In this document: positions 1 to 8,778 of the stretch, piece after piece
Layout: the number at the start of each line of letters is the position of its first letter
How positions within the stretch are numbered: position 1 is the stretch's first letter
Assembly: GCF_003986955.1 (NCBI RefSeq)
Contig: NZ_PIPN01000002.1
Coordinates: 1-64,000 of the forward strand
Length of the DNA stretch: 64,000 bases
From: Aliidiomarina sedimenti
GTDB taxonomy: Bacteria > Pseudomonadota > Gammaproteobacteria > Enterobacterales > Alteromonadaceae
Reading direction: 5' to 3'
The notes under the pieces: model-generated
Databases searched by the model: none
What the model was told of the DNA's origin: nothing
The model's input: the letters and a program-made list of their open reading frames with translations, nothing else
Made by a program: the position numbers and the translations under genes

Positions 1-127
1 GCGTCATTACAACGAGGAAAGACCTCACAGTTCACTGAATTATTTACCGCCAGCTGAGTACGCAAAACAGGTGGCATAAAAACTGAAATCTCATTGAAAA
101 TGTGGTGTTATTTCAGGGGAAAGGTCA
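1..127 (+). mobile_element. Right end of an IS3-family insertion sequence (partial)
   Basis: The window opens inside an IS3-type element. The last 26 codons of its transposase are readable up to a TAA at about 77-79. About 25 nt after the stop a terminal-repeat-like sequence ends in TCA near 127 (TGA when read inward), which is the usual IS3-family tip. Only the right end is present, so group, completeness and target duplication cannot be judged. It lies against an integron attC site, so the element probably inserted into a cassette array. The family call rests on the transposase tail; the exact tip is inferred. Confidence 0.65.
2..79 (+). CDS. IS3-family transposase OrfB, C-terminal fragment
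   Basis: Frame 2 from the first base reads RHYNEERPHSSLNYLPPAE and ends shortly afterwards at TAA. The Y-N-x-x-R-P-H-S-S-L-x-Y-x-x-P-x-E pattern is the well-known C-terminal end of the rve/DDE integrase domain of IS3-family OrfB proteins. The catalytic DDE residues lie outside the window, so activity cannot be assessed. The gene is cut by the window edge, not necessarily truncated in the genome. Confidence 0.75.
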   Translation, partial: RHYNEERPHSSLNYLPPAEYAKQVA

Positions 128-156
128 GCTCGCGTCAAATTCACTCTCCCCCTGAA

Positions 157-236
157 ACATAACGCCCGCCTAAACGCGAGCAACTTGTTGCGAGTCCAGC
201 GGACAAAGGCCGCGTTGTTTAAGGCGTTTGTTATGC
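157..236 (-). other. attC site (integron 59-base element), VCR-like
   Basis: On the minus strand the site starts with GCATAAC followed by AAACGCC and ends with GGCGGGC followed by GTTATGT. These pair as outer arms R''/R'. Inner arms with CGCG cores also pair, and two small inner hairpins (GTCC..GGAC and GCAAC..GTTGC) fill the middle. This layout, about 80 nt with imperfect palindromic arms and GTT at the crossover, is that of integron attC sites, and the ends resemble Vibrio cholerae repeats. It directly follows the TAA of the metallopeptidase-like gene in that gene's orientation, as expected for a gene cassette. Confidence 0.75.
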
Positions 237-875
237 TTATTTTTTAACTATTTGCTCTGCCGGAGTTGAAGCCAGCGATGCAGCACAACCACCATGCATA
301 TTTATATATTGTGAAACTAAATTGAAGCCTACCCAATAGGCTGCGTGATTAGGGAATTTTGACTCGTCCTCACCGCCAAAATATACCGGGTAGCTAAATT
401 TTGTGCTGTTTAGTTCCGGTCGCATTTTCTCATAGAGCGTCACCCAATCTTGATTCTGAATACCATTGAACAGAGAAGGAAGTTTACTACCGTTAAACTT
501 GGTCTCAAAATGACAAGCTAAGCCCTCTGCCACAATATTCTGTAGTAGTGTTTTACACTCTACACCGGACGAAGCCCTAACCACATGGTGGATTTCATGC
601 GCTATCACAGCAGGCAACTGAACATTAATTATATCGATAAGGTCTTCTCGGTCTGTATCTAGCATTAGATCAATAAGATATGGCGTAGTAACACACCCCA
701 AGATACCGCTCTTAGTTCTATATTCTTCGGAGCAAGGGCTTATGACGATATCTAGGTTTGGTAACTTAAGGTAATTCTGGATCTCGCTTAGGGCACTAAG
801 TGCTTTAGACTCTAAAGCCTCAATAACATGGTTGAATTTTTCACTGGCATTTAAAATGTTTATTTTGATACTCAT
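237..875 (-). CDS. Cassette-borne DUF2268-like putative zinc metallopeptidase
   Basis: A 212-residue soluble protein without an obvious signal peptide. It contains HEIHH at residues 93-97 and a Glu in VAEGLACHFE (about residue 117). This HExxH plus downstream Glu spacing is that of gluzincin metallopeptidases and closely resembles the C-terminal motif of DUF2268 (predicted Zn-dependent protease). The frame stays open further upstream, to 977, but that part is translated attC sequence, so the start at 875 (MSIKIN) is preferred; an ATG a few codons earlier (MFSWKN) is possible. The gene sits between two attC sites and its stop touches the downstream one. Base composition is visibly AT-richer than the core genes. 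Substrate and role are unknown. Confidence 0.7.
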   Translation of the reverse strand: MSIKINILNASEKFNHVIEALESKALSALSEIQNYLKLPNLDIVISPCSEEYRTKSGILGCVTTPYLIDLMLDTDREDLIDIINVQLPAVIAHEIHHVVRASSGVECKTLLQNIVAEGLACHFETKFNGSKLPSLFNGIQNQDWVTLYEKMRPELNSTKFSYPVYFGGEDESKFPNHAAYWVGFNLVSQYINMHGGCAASLASTPAEQIVKK

Positions 876-905
876 ATTCTTCCATGAAAACATAACTATT
901 GATAA

Positions 906-963
906 GCATAACGCCCCCCAATGTGCACCGCTTGCGGCATCGCTTTTGAGCGGTTTGTTAGTC
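906..963 (-). other. Second attC-like site, upstream of the metallopeptidase cassette
   Basis: On the minus strand this 58-nt stretch begins GACTAACAAACCGCTCAA and ends GGGGGGCGTTATGC, with an internal GCCGC-AA-GCGGT hairpin. The R''-like (TAACAA) and R'-like (GTTATGC) boxes and the length match classic 59-base elements, but the arms pair less perfectly than those of the site at 157-236. It separates the small ORF at 1018-1200 from the metallopeptidase gene, which is where an attC should be. The start of the metallopeptidase gene follows about 30 nt downstream. Confidence 0.55.
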
Positions 964-1017
964 GCTTCATCTCGCAAATACCGTGCTGATGCGCTTCGTA
1001 ATGAAGCTATCTTAAAT

Positions 1018-1200
1018 TCAACCTAATGAAGCCTTGGTTTCCTCAAAGCCATTTTGAAACCCATCAGAGAAGCCCGGAAGCGCAACAGCGACAACTAAAC
1101 ACAGAGACGCGGCGAGCATCGTGTTTCGATTGTTTTTCTTATACCCAACGACCATTAATACAACGAATGAAATCAATAAGATAACTTCTAAATAGAACAT
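1018..1200 (-). CDS. Small hydrophobic membrane protein (possible cassette ORF)
   Basis: A 60-residue ORF with two hydrophobic stretches (about residues 2-19 and 29-43) separated by a basic YKKNNRN turn, consistent with a helical-hairpin membrane peptide. An AGGAAT ribosome-binding-like sequence lies a suitable distance before the ATG. It is followed in the same orientation, about 55 nt later, by an attC-like site, so it may be the gene of the first cassette. I do not recognise a family. No attC was found between it and the hydrolase upstream. Confidence 0.5.
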   Translation of the reverse strand: MFYLEVILLISFVVLMVVGYKKNNRNTMLAASLCLVVAVALPGFSDGFQNGFEETKASLG

Positions 1201-1261
1201 TTTCAGATTCCTAAGTTAAGGTATTACAGCAATTCGGTTTTCCAGATAACCATTGCCCCAC

Positions 1262-2260
1262 TCACCGCTCAAGCACCTCACCCAGCCACTCAAATATATC
1301 GTCCTCTGAGACTCGCATAAGTGAGTGGCCCTGGCCGGGGTAGATCTTAAGCTCGTACTCGTGTCCGCTTTCGTCCAGCGCGGCGGCCAGCAGGTGGGCC
1401 TGTTCTACGTCCACTTTGTCGTCCTGGTCGCCATGTAGTATCAGTACTGGCACCTGAGGCAGCTCGTCGGCCCAGTAGACGACTGAGCGGTCTATCATCG
1501 CTTGCTCGCGGTTTTCAGCAAAGTTGGGGACCCGGTTTTGGTAGACCTGGAGCATTTCCGGGCGGGTTACCAGGGATTGTTCGTGGTCGGCTGCGCCCAT
1601 CTCGAAAATCAACGCATGGATGTCGTCGCGCCCGCGTGCAACCTGCATCATTTGGCTGGCGCCCCGACTTGAGCCCCACAGTGCAATGCGGTTCTGGTCG
1701 ACGTGGTCCATGCCCTTGACGATAGACAGAATGGTTCGTGCGTCTTCAACATCGACGCCACCAAATTCGTCGTCCGCACGCAGGTTGCTGCCGATAATGG
1801 TATAGCCCCGGTCCATCATTCCCATGTACCGGGCATACAGGTTCAAAAAGGTAATCGCACCGAATCCGCCGTTACCGCCGCGGTGATAAACCAGCACCGG
1901 CGTGTCTTCGCTATCACTGCTACCTGCATTAGGGGGGCGCACCATAAAGCCGGGTACTTCGACACCGTCTACCTCGTAGGTGAAACGTATGCATTCAGCC
2001 TGACGTTGCCGCATTGCAAACACCTGGTCACTAAAAAGGCGATCCACAGCCTCTCTGGACATGCCACTGAGTTCCCGCGCCATAGTGCGCAAACGCTCCG
2101 CGTCATCAAACGGTGGAGCGAAGCAGTCATGCTGGCTGGTCATGCCTTCATAGCTGCTGAAAGACTGCTGCAACTCCCCTGAATCAGCAACAGCCGACGT
2201 TGCAGTCGCCAAAAAAGTGAGAGAAATAAGTGGTACCGCAAGCAGTGACGTTTTGAACAT
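1262..2260 (-). CDS. Secreted alpha/beta hydrolase (prolyl-oligopeptidase/S9-like)
   Basis: 332 residues. A Sec signal peptide (MFKTSLLAVPLISLTFLATA, cleavage probably after the AVA near residue 25) indicates periplasmic or external location. The catalytic triad of an alpha/beta hydrolase is visible: nucleophile Ser198 in GSSRG (residues 196-200), an Asp in HGDQDD (278-281) and His312 in GQGHS. An HRGGNGG oxyanion-type loop lies near residue 126. Its arrangement is closest to S9 peptidase/acyl-aminoacyl-peptidase or dienelactone-hydrolase-like proteins. Substrate cannot be told from sequence. It stands alone behind a long leader, between the cassette remnant and lpdA. Confidence 0.75.
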   Translation of the reverse strand: MFKTSLLAVPLISLTFLATATSAVADSGELQQSFSSYEGMTSQHDCFAPPFDDAERLRTMARELSGMSREAVDRLFSDQVFAMRQRQAECIRFTYEVDGVEVPGFMVRPPNAGSSDSEDTPVLVYHRGGNGGFGAITFLNLYARYMGMMDRGYTIIGSNLRADDEFGGVDVEDARTILSIVKGMDHVDQNRIALWGSSRGASQMMQVARGRDDIHALIFEMGAADHEQSLVTRPEMLQVYQNRVPNFAENREQAMIDRSVVYWADELPQVPVLILHGDQDDKVDVEQAHLLAAALDESGHEYELKIYPGQGHSLMRVSEDDIFEWLGEVLER

Positions 2261-2458
2261 GGTGATTTTCCCTTACCCTGGTTTGTAGCCGTATGCAGGT
2301 TATAGCGCCCACGCTACCGCCCCTGCTAAGAGCTGCGCAGATTCGATCATGCGGGTGCTGAAATTGAACAGAGGTCGATGGGGCTGTACGCTCTAATCCG
2401 TTAAAGCAGGCTGCACGTGGAGGGCAATTGTAATTATTTCGTTAAGTTGAAAATCCAG
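2261..2458 (-). other. Untranslated stretch upstream of the hydrolase gene
   Basis: Together with the promoter and terminator described separately, this belongs to the only gap above 300 bases (2261-2575). If the promoter at about 2459-2485 is right, this is a leader of roughly 190 nt. I see no ORF with a convincing start, no RNA gene and no recognisable riboswitch in it. Confidence 0.3.
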
Positions 2459-2485
2459 ATTATAAGGTTCACTTTGCGATTGCAA
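2459..2485 (-). promoter_or_regulatory. Candidate sigma70 promoter for the hydrolase gene
   Basis: Minus-strand TTGCAA, a 15-nt spacer, then a perfect TATAAT. The spacer is shorter than the ideal 17, and the predicted start lies about 190 nt before the hydrolase ATG. Confidence 0.4.
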
Positions 2486-2512
2486 CCCTGACACTTGCCG
2501 GGCCGCGGGCAT

Positions 2513-2542
2513 AAAAAAACCCAACCGATTGGTTGGGTTTTT
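2513..2542 (-). terminator. Rho-independent terminator after lpdA
   Basis: Stem CCCAACC / GGTTGGG with a 4-nt loop (GATT), flanked by an A-run on the left and a T-run on the right. It works in the leftward direction after lpdA, whose stop is about 35 nt away, and could act in both directions. Confidence 0.9.
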
Positions 2543-2575
2543 AGGTTCATACCTAAACTGAAAGTAAGCTAAAGG

Positions 2576-4000
2576 TTACTTCTTCTTCGCCTTTTTGTTC
2601 GGCAAGTCAGTGATTGAACCTTCGTACATTTCAGCGGCAAGGCCAACTGATTCATGCAGCGTTGGGTGAGCATGAACGGTCAGCGCGATGTCTTCGGCGT
2701 CGCTGCCCATTTCGATGGCCAGGCAGATTTCGCCCATCAGTTCGCCAGCGTGTGAGCCAACAACTGCGCCACCAATCAAGCGGTCGTTTTCTTTATCGAA
2801 AATCAGCTTGGTGAAGCCATTGGTTGAGTTAGACGCAATGGCACGGCCCGATGCTGACCATGGGAAGGTTACAGCTTCGTACTTAACGCCCTGCTCTTTG
2901 GCTTCTTTCTCAGTCAAACCTGCCCAGCACACTTCCGGGTCGGTGTACGCAATAGAAGGAATCACCTTAGGTTCGAAGAAGTGCTTCTTGCCTGCGATGT
3001 TCTCAGCCGCTACGTGGCCTTCGTGAGTCGCTTTGTGCGCCAGCATTGGCTGACCAATGATGTCACCAATGGCGAAGATGTTGTCAGCGCTGGTGCGCAG
3101 CTGGTTATCGGTTTTGATAAAGCCTTTGTCGTCAACTTCAATGCCGGCTTTGTCGGCACCAATTTTCTTACCGTTTGGAGTACGGCCAACCGCGACCAGA
3201 ACCGCGTCGTACTTAACTGGCTTGTCTGGTGCGTTTTTGCCTTCAAAGGTAACGTGGATGCCGTCTTTCTTGGCTTCAACTTTAGTTACTTTGGTTTCAA
3301 GCATGATGTTTTCATACTTGGTTTTCATTTCTTTGGTGAAGACTTTGATCAGGTCTTTGTCGGCCGCTGGGATCAGCTGGTCCATGAACTCAACCACGTC
3401 CAGTTTCGAGCCCAGTGCGCTGTAGACACAGCCCATTTCCAGACCGATGATACCACCACCAAGAATCAGCATTTTCTCTGGTACGAATGGCAACTCAAGT
3501 GCGCTGGTTGAGTCCCAGATACGCTCGTCTTCATGTGGAATGAACGGCAGTTCGACTGGCTGTGAGCCGGCTGCGATAATGGCGTTGTCAAACTTGATAG
3601 TGGTCTCTTTGTCGCCAGACACTTTCAGTTCGTTGGCGCCGGTGAATTCACCTTTACCGGTAACTACTTTCACTTTACGCATTTTCGACATCTGGTCGAG
3701 GCCGCCGGTTAACTGGCCGACTACTTTTTCTTTGTGCGCGCGAATTTTGTCCAGGTCGATCTTAGGTTCGCCGAAGGTTACACCATGGTCGCCCATGTGC
3801 TTGGAATCTTCGATGTGCTTAGCTAAGTGCAGTAGTGCTTTTGAAGGAATACAGCCAACGTTCAAGCAAACACCGCCTAAGGTGCTGTAACGTTCAACCA
3901 ATACCACGTCGAGGCCTAAATCGGCCGCGCGGAATGCTGCTGAATACCCGCCAGGTCCTGCGCCTAGCACTACAACCTGAGTTTTAATCTCGTTACTCAT
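2576..4000 (-). CDS. lpdA: Dihydrolipoyl dehydrogenase (E3)
   Basis: 474 residues, the normal length for E3. It reoxidises the dihydrolipoyl groups of the pyruvate and 2-oxoglutarate dehydrogenase complexes and reduces NAD+. Visible are the FAD-binding GAGPGG (13-18), the redox disulfide C45-LNVG-C50, a second nucleotide-binding GGGIIG, and the C-terminal HAHPTLHE (443-450) that supplies the catalytic His445/Glu450 pair. The protein ends in a lysine tail. It is the last gene of the pdhR-aceEF-lpdA region, but a terminator at 4197-4224 separates it from aceF, so it probably also has its own promoter in 4001-4196, as E. coli lpd does. Confidence 0.98.
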   Translation of the reverse strand: MSNEIKTQVVVLGAGPGGYSAAFRAADLGLDVVLVERYSTLGGVCLNVGCIPSKALLHLAKHIEDSKHMGDHGVTFGEPKIDLDKIRAHKEKVVGQLTGGLDQMSKMRKVKVVTGKGEFTGANELKVSGDKETTIKFDNAIIAAGSQPVELPFIPHEDERIWDSTSALELPFVPEKMLILGGGIIGLEMGCVYSALGSKLDVVEFMDQLIPAADKDLIKVFTKEMKTKYENIMLETKVTKVEAKKDGIHVTFEGKNAPDKPVKYDAVLVAVGRTPNGKKIGADKAGIEVDDKGFIKTDNQLRTSADNIFAIGDIIGQPMLAHKATHEGHVAAENIAGKKHFFEPKVIPSIAYTDPEVCWAGLTEKEAKEQGVKYEAVTFPWSASGRAIASNSTNGFTKLIFDKENDRLIGGAVVGSHAGELMGEICLAIEMGSDAEDIALTVHAHPTLHESVGLAAEMYEGSITDLPNKKAKKK

Positions 4001-4196
4001 GATGACCCCTATAGTTAACCGTTTAACTTACCCGGGTACTTAATTGACCCGCTCATCCGGTAAGCAACCTGTTAGTCCAAAATTTTGTACATATAGATAC
4101 AAATTGCGCGAAATGGGCAATATTGTACCGAGAATTTCATCCAACGTCTTGTCCATTCGCCGCCTAATTCGCTCGAATGACGGCAGCGAACGGACA

Positions 4197-4224
4197 AAAG
4201 CCGCCTCAATCACAGGCGGCTTTT
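4197..4224 (-). terminator. Rho-independent terminator after aceF
   Basis: AAAAGCCGCC and GGCGGCTTTT form a 10-bp stem around a 9-nt loop, only a few bases past the aceF stop. It implies at least partial uncoupling of lpdA from aceEF transcription. Confidence 0.85.
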
Positions 4225-4230
4225 CAATCA

Positions 4231-6030
4231 CTACAGCAGTAGCTTGCGAATATCAGACAGCGCGTGGTTCAGATACGTAGTGAACCGCGCGGCGACTGCG
4301 CCGTCAATGACACGATGGTCGTAGGACAGGCTCAGTGGCAGTTTCAGCCGCGGCACAAACTCGCTGCCGTTCCACACTGGCTTCATCTCGCTTTTCGACA
4401 CGCCTAAGATAGCCACGTCCGGTGCATTCACGATTGGTGTGAATGCGGTACCGCCGATACCACCTAAGCTTGAAATCGAGAAGCATCCGCCCTGCATGTC
4501 AGCCGCTTTCAGCTTGCCGTCACGCGCCTTGACGCTGATCTCTGATAACTCTTCGGTCAGCTGCTTGATGCCTTTCTTGTCGACATCACGCACCACCGGC
4601 ACGACCAGACCATTTGGCGTGTCTACGGCAATACCGATGTTGACGTATTTTTTCATGATCAGGTGTTCGCCGTCTTCATGCAGCGACGAGTTGAACACCG
4701 GATATTCGCGCAGTGCCTGAGCACAGGCTTTCATGATAAACACCAGCGGGGTGAACTTCATGCCAGACTTAATTTTCGCCTGGTATTCGTTCTCCGACTT
4801 CCGGAAGTTCTCAAGCTCAGTAATGTCCGCTTCGTCAAACTGCGTCACGTGTGGAATAGTGACCCAGTTGCGGTGCAGGTTCGGTCCGGAAATACGCTGA
4901 ATGCGTGACATCTGGACTTTCTCGACCTCACCGAACTTTTCAAAGTCGACTTTCGGCTGCGCGATGACCTGCAGGCCACCTTCACCACCGGTACCCGGTG
5001 CTGCTGAGGCTTTCGGCCGTGACAATTCGTATTTCACAAACTGCTGCACGTCTTCTTTCAGGATGCGGTCTTTCGGTCCGCTGCCTTTCACCTGGCTTAA
5101 GTCGACACCGAATTCACGGGCCACACGGCGCACGGACGGTGACGCGTGGACAATGCCATCGCTCTGCCCTTTGCGCCCAAGCGGGTGATCCGGTACTGGT
5201 GGCTTGCGTGAACGCGAGCTGTGCGTTTCACTCTTACCTTCACTTTCGCCACTGTCTTTATCTTCGTTTGAAGATTTTTTATCGTCGCTTGAATCTTCAG
5301 TTGACGACTTGCTTGAGCTGCTGGCACTGCTGCTGTCGCTTTTCGCTTTCGAGTCAGCTGAACCTGAGTCTGACGACGCGGAGCTTTTGACTTCCAGCTT
5401 AATCACCAGCGAGCCCTGTTTAACCTTGTCACCTTCTTTCACCATCACTTCTTTGACCGTACCGCCTTGTGGGCAAGGCACGTCCATGGTGGCTTTGTCG
5501 GTTTCCAGGGTGATCAGACCGTCTTCTGCTTCAACGGTATCGCCTTCTTTAACCAACACTTCAATCACTTCAACTTCGCCGTCTTCACCGATATCCGGTA
5601 CTTCAACGTCGATAATTTCAGAACCACCGGACTCGTCGCCGGAGGCTTTTTCGTCTTCTGAATCTTCGTCGTCCGACGCTGTATCTTCAGCTGAATCGTC
5701 GTCATCAGATGATTCATTTTCGTTTGAAGATTTTTTATCTTCTGATTCATCTTCATCTGAAGACTCCTCAGAATCATCCTCATCCGAACCACCCGCCTCG
5801 GCGATCATCGCCAGCAGGTCGCCCTCTTTAATTTTATCGCCCACCTGGACTTTAAGGTCCTCGATGGTGCCACCAAAAGGTGCCGGGATATCCATTGACG
5901 CTTTATCGCTTTCAACAGTAATCAGCGAGTCTTCAGCGTCAATGCTGTCGCCTTTGCTGACCAGTACCTCAATGACTTCGACTTCTTCGCCACCGACGTC
6001 GGGGACTTTAACTTCTTTTGCATCTGCCAT
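4231..6030 (-). CDS. aceF: Pyruvate dehydrogenase E2, dihydrolipoyl acetyltransferase
   Basis: 599 residues. It transfers acetyl from lipoyl arms to CoA and forms the core of the pyruvate dehydrogenase complex. Domains in order: lipoyl domain 1 (about 6-78, lipoyl Lys43 in ESDKAS), acidic linker (about 80-137), lipoyl domain 2 (about 138-213, Lys179 in ETDKAT), a second Ser/Lys/Asp linker (about 214-285), peripheral-subunit-binding domain (around 290-330) and the catalytic domain with DHRVIDG near the C-terminus. There are two lipoyl domains, against three in E. coli. The linkers are rich in Ser, Asp and Glu instead of the Ala/Pro linkers familiar from E. coli, which is unusual (see findings). 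Start: ATG with GGAGG 5 nt upstream, 11 nt after aceE. Confidence 0.97.
   Translation of the reverse strand: MADAKEVKVPDVGGEEVEVIEVLVSKGDSIDAEDSLITVESDKASMDIPAPFGGTIEDLKVQVGDKIKEGDLLAMIAEAGGSDEDDSEESSDEDESEDKKSSNENESSDDDDSAEDTASDDEDSEDEKASGDESGGSEIIDVEVPDIGEDGEVEVIEVLVKEGDTVEAEDGLITLETDKATMDVPCPQGGTVKEVMVKEGDKVKQGSLVIKLEVKSSASSDSGSADSKAKSDSSSASSSSKSSTEDSSDDKKSSNEDKDSGESEGKSETHSSRSRKPPVPDHPLGRKGQSDGIVHASPSVRRVAREFGVDLSQVKGSGPKDRILKEDVQQFVKYELSRPKASAAPGTGGEGGLQVIAQPKVDFEKFGEVEKVQMSRIQRISGPNLHRNWVTIPHVTQFDEADITELENFRKSENEYQAKIKSGMKFTPLVFIMKACAQALREYPVFNSSLHEDGEHLIMKKYVNIGIAVDTPNGLVVPVVRDVDKKGIKQLTEELSEISVKARDGKLKAADMQGGCFSISSLGGIGGTAFTPIVNAPDVAILGVSKSEMKPVWNGSEFVPRLKLPLSLSYDHRVIDGAVAARFTTYLNHALSDIRKLLL
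5263..5283 (-). repeat. 21-nt direct repeat inside aceF (copy in the second linker)
   Basis: An exact copy of 5719-5739, in the same orientation. Read on the minus strand both copies encode the DKKSSNE segment of the AceF linkers. Identity over 21 nt including synonymous positions suggests recent duplication or gene conversion between the two linkers. Confidence 0.8.
5719..5739 (-). repeat. 21-nt direct repeat inside aceF (copy in the first linker)
   Basis: Partner of the copy at 5263-5283. It lies in the strongly acidic linker between the two lipoyl domains. Confidence 0.8.
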
Positions 6031-6041
6031 AGTAGCCTCCG

Positions 6042-8714
6042 TTACGCGTGCAGTGGGTTGATCTTGTCAGCGTCGATACCGAAGTCTTTGATAGCTTTCG
6101 CTACCACTTTCTTATCGATATCACCCGCTTGAGCCAGTTCAGCTAACGCTGCCACAACAATGTAGTCTGCGTTCACTTCAAAGTGACGGCGCAGATTCGC
6201 GCGGCTGTCTGAGCGGCCAAAGCCGTCAGTTCCCAACACCCGGTAAGGTCCTGGCACCCAGGCGCGAACCTGGTCAGCGTACAGCTTCATGTAGTCGGTT
6301 GCGGCAATCACCGGCCCTTTACCGTTCTTCTCTAAGACGTCGGTAATGTAGGCAGTTTTTGCTTTCTTGGTTGGGTTAAGCATGTTGTAACGCTCAACGT
6401 CCAGACCATCACGCGCCAGCTCGTTCAGTGAGGTGGCACTGAAAATGGTGCTGCTGACGTTGAAGTCTTTTTCCAGAACCGCGGCGGCTTCACGAACCTG
6501 CTGCAGGATGGTGCCAGAACCCAGCAGGCGCACATGGCCTTCGGCTTTCTTGGCTTTTTTCTCATCCAGCTTGTAGATACCGCGCAGAATGCCTTCTTCT
6601 GAGCCTTCCGGCATTTCTGGTTGCTGATAGTTTTCGTTCATCACCGTGATGTAGTAGAAAACGTTTTCGTTCTCATCATACATCCGACGCAGACCGTCCT
6701 GGGTAATCACTGCCACTTCGTAGCCGTAAGTCGGGTCGTAGCTGATGCAGTTCGGTACAGTGTTGAACAGAATCAAGCTGTGGCCGTCCTGGTGCTGCAA
6801 GCCTTCGCCGTTCAGCGTGGTGCGACCGGCAGTACCACCGATTAAGAAACCACGGGTCTGACTGTCACCGGCTGCCCAGACCAAGTCCCCCACACGTTGC
6901 GGACCGAACATCGAATAATAGATGTAGACCGGGATCATCGGTTCGTTGTTGGTTGAGTAGCTGGTACCGGCAGCAACCCATGAGGCTAATGCACCCAGCT
7001 CGTTGATACCTTCCTGCAGTACCTGACCTTTCTTGTCTTCACGGTAGTAAGCGACCTGATCGGCATCCTGCGGGGTGTATTTCTGACCCTGGTGGGCATA
7101 AATACCAACCTGGCGGAACAGACCTTCCATACCAAAGGTACGGGCTTCATCCGGAATAATTGGGACCACGCGCTGGCCGATTTTCTTGTCTTTCAGCATC
7201 GCGGTTAAGACACGAACGAAGGCCATGGTGGTCGAAATTTCACGATCCCCTGAACCTTTTAAGACTGAATCAAAAGCTTTCAGTGAGGGTACTTCCAGCT
7301 CTTTATCGCTGTTTCTGCTGCGCACTGGCATGAAGCCACCGAGTTTTTCACGGCGCGCCTTCATGTATTTGTACTCTTCGCTGTCCTCAGGGAAGCTGTA
7401 GTACGGGATATCTGCCAGATCTTCGTCTTTAATTGGAATATTGAAACGATCACGGAAGTGCTTAATCGCATCAATGTCCATTTTCTTGACCTGGTGAGCC
7501 ACGTTTTTACCTTCACCAGCTGAACCCATGCCATAGCCTTTAACGGTTTTAGCTAAGATCACCTGTGGACGACCTTTGGTGTTCACGGCTTTGTTGTAAG
7601 CGGAGTACACTTTTACAGGGTCATGGCCACCACGGTTGAGGCGCCAGATATCTTCGTCTGACAGGTTGGCCACCATTTCTTTGGTTTCCGGGTACTTACC
7701 GAAGAAGTGCTCACGGGTGTAAGCGCCGCCTTTGGCTTTGTAGTTCTGGTATTCACCGTCCACGCTCTCTTCCATGACCTGGGCCAGTTTGCCTTCGGTG
7801 TCACGGTACAGAAGCGGATCCCAGTAGCGACCCCAGACCACTTTAATCACTTCCCAGCCTGCGCCGCGGAAGGTGCCTTCCAGTTCCTGAATAATCTTGC
7901 CGTTACCACGTACCGGGCCATCCAGGCGCTGCAGGTTACAGTTCACGACGAAGGTCAGGTTATCCAGCCCTTCGCGGGTGGCCAGGCCGATAGCACCCAA
8001 GCTTTCTGGCTCATCCACTTCACCATCACCTAAGAAGCAATAAACGCGCTGCTTGGAGCAGTCTTTAATGCCACGGTCCGTAAGGTATTTTAAGAAACGT
8101 GCCTGATAAATCGCCTGAATAGGACCAAGGCCCATCGACACAGTCGGGAACTGCCAGAAGTCTGGCATCAGTTTCGGGTGCGGGTAGCTTGGTAAGCCAT
8201 CGCCATCAACTTCCTGACGGAACTTGTCCAGCTGCGCTTCGGTGATACGGCCTTCAAGGAAAGCACGGGCATAAATACCTGGCGAGACGTGACCCTGAAT
8301 AAAAAGGAAGTCACCGCCGTCTTCGTCCGTTGGTGCACGGAAGAAGTGGTTGAAGCCGACATCGTAGAGCATCGCTGATGAGGCAAAACTGGAAATATGA
8401 CCGCCCAGCTCGAGTTCTTTTTTCGATGCGCGCAGTACCATCGCCAGTGCGTTCCAGCGGATAGCGGCACGGATCCGTGATTCCAGCGTGTGGTCGCCTG
8501 GCATCACTGGTTCCTGACTCACCGGAATAGTATTCAGGTACGCCGTGGTCGGCTTGTACGGTAAATACGCACCGCTGCGGCGCGCTTTATCAATCAGTTC
8601 TTCAAGCAGGAAGTGGGCGCGCTTTGGCCCCTCAGCTTCCAGCACACCTTCTAAGGCCTCAAGCCATTCCAGCGTTTCCTGTTGATCGATATCGTTCTTT
8701 TCTTGTTCAGCCAT
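6042..8714 (-). CDS. aceE: Pyruvate dehydrogenase E1 component, homodimeric type
   Basis: 890 residues (E. coli 887). ThDP-dependent decarboxylation of pyruvate and reductive acetylation of the AceF lipoyl groups. The ThDP/Mg motif [10 protein letters not shown] lies near residue 230. The opening (about residues 10-60) resembles the part of E. coli E1 that binds E2. It follows pdhR after about 64 nt, a spacer rich in TCACCG/CGGTGA inverted repeats, and is followed by aceF after 11 nt, so aceE and aceF are surely cotranscribed. Start: ATG with AAGGA upstream. Confidence 0.98.
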   Translation of the reverse strand: MAEQEKNDIDQQETLEWLEALEGVLEAEGPKRAHFLLEELIDKARRSGAYLPYKPTTAYLNTIPVSQEPVMPGDHTLESRIRAAIRWNALAMVLRASKKELELGGHISSFASSAMLYDVGFNHFFRAPTDEDGGDFLFIQGHVSPGIYARAFLEGRITEAQLDKFRQEVDGDGLPSYPHPKLMPDFWQFPTVSMGLGPIQAIYQARFLKYLTDRGIKDCSKQRVYCFLGDGEVDEPESLGAIGLATREGLDNLTFVVNCNLQRLDGPVRGNGKIIQELEGTFRGAGWEVIKVVWGRYWDPLLYRDTEGKLAQVMEESVDGEYQNYKAKGGAYTREHFFGKYPETKEMVANLSDEDIWRLNRGGHDPVKVYSAYNKAVNTKGRPQVILAKTVKGYGMGSAGEGKNVAHQVKKMDIDAIKHFRDRFNIPIKDEDLADIPYYSFPEDSEEYKYMKARREKLGGFMPVRSRNSDKELEVPSLKAFDSVLKGSGDREISTTMAFVRVLTAMLKDKKIGQRVVPIIPDEARTFGMEGLFRQVGIYAHQGQKYTPQDADQVAYYREDKKGQVLQEGINELGALASWVAAGTSYSTNNEPMIPVYIYYSMFGPQRVGDLVWAAGDSQTRGFLIGGTAGRTTLNGEGLQHQDGHSLILFNTVPNCISYDPTYGYEVAVITQDGLRRMYDENENVFYYITVMNENYQQPEMPEGSEEGILRGIYKLDEKKAKKAEGHVRLLGSGTILQQVREAAAVLEKDFNVSSTIFSATSLNELARDGLDVERYNMLNPTKKAKTAYITDVLEKNGKGPVIAATDYMKLYADQVRAWVPGPYRVLGTDGFGRSDSRANLRRHFEVNADYIVVAALAELAQAGDIDKKVVAKAIKDFGIDADKINPLHA

Positions 8715-8778
8715 AATGATTCCTTAACTCTTTCACCGACTCTTATCACCGGTGACGGTGATTCATCTTACGATGCTT

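Noticed and set aside
832-1026. 64-codon plus-strand ORF across the second attC site
   Set aside because: It reads through attC and the N-terminus of the metallopeptidase gene on the other strand; no ribosome site and no protein-like pattern.
1201-1261. Possible attC or attI between the hydrolase and the small ORF
   Set aside because: GTTATCT and TTAAC are present but in the wrong order for R''/R' boxes and do not pair; no integrase nearby.
4040-4231. 63-codon minus-strand ORF between aceF and lpdA
   Set aside because: It runs straight through the aceF terminator and has no family resemblance; the region is better explained as terminator and lpdA leader.
5204-6061. 285-codon plus-strand Ser-rich ORF
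   Set aside because: Antisense shadow of the low-complexity aceF linkers and lipoyl domains.
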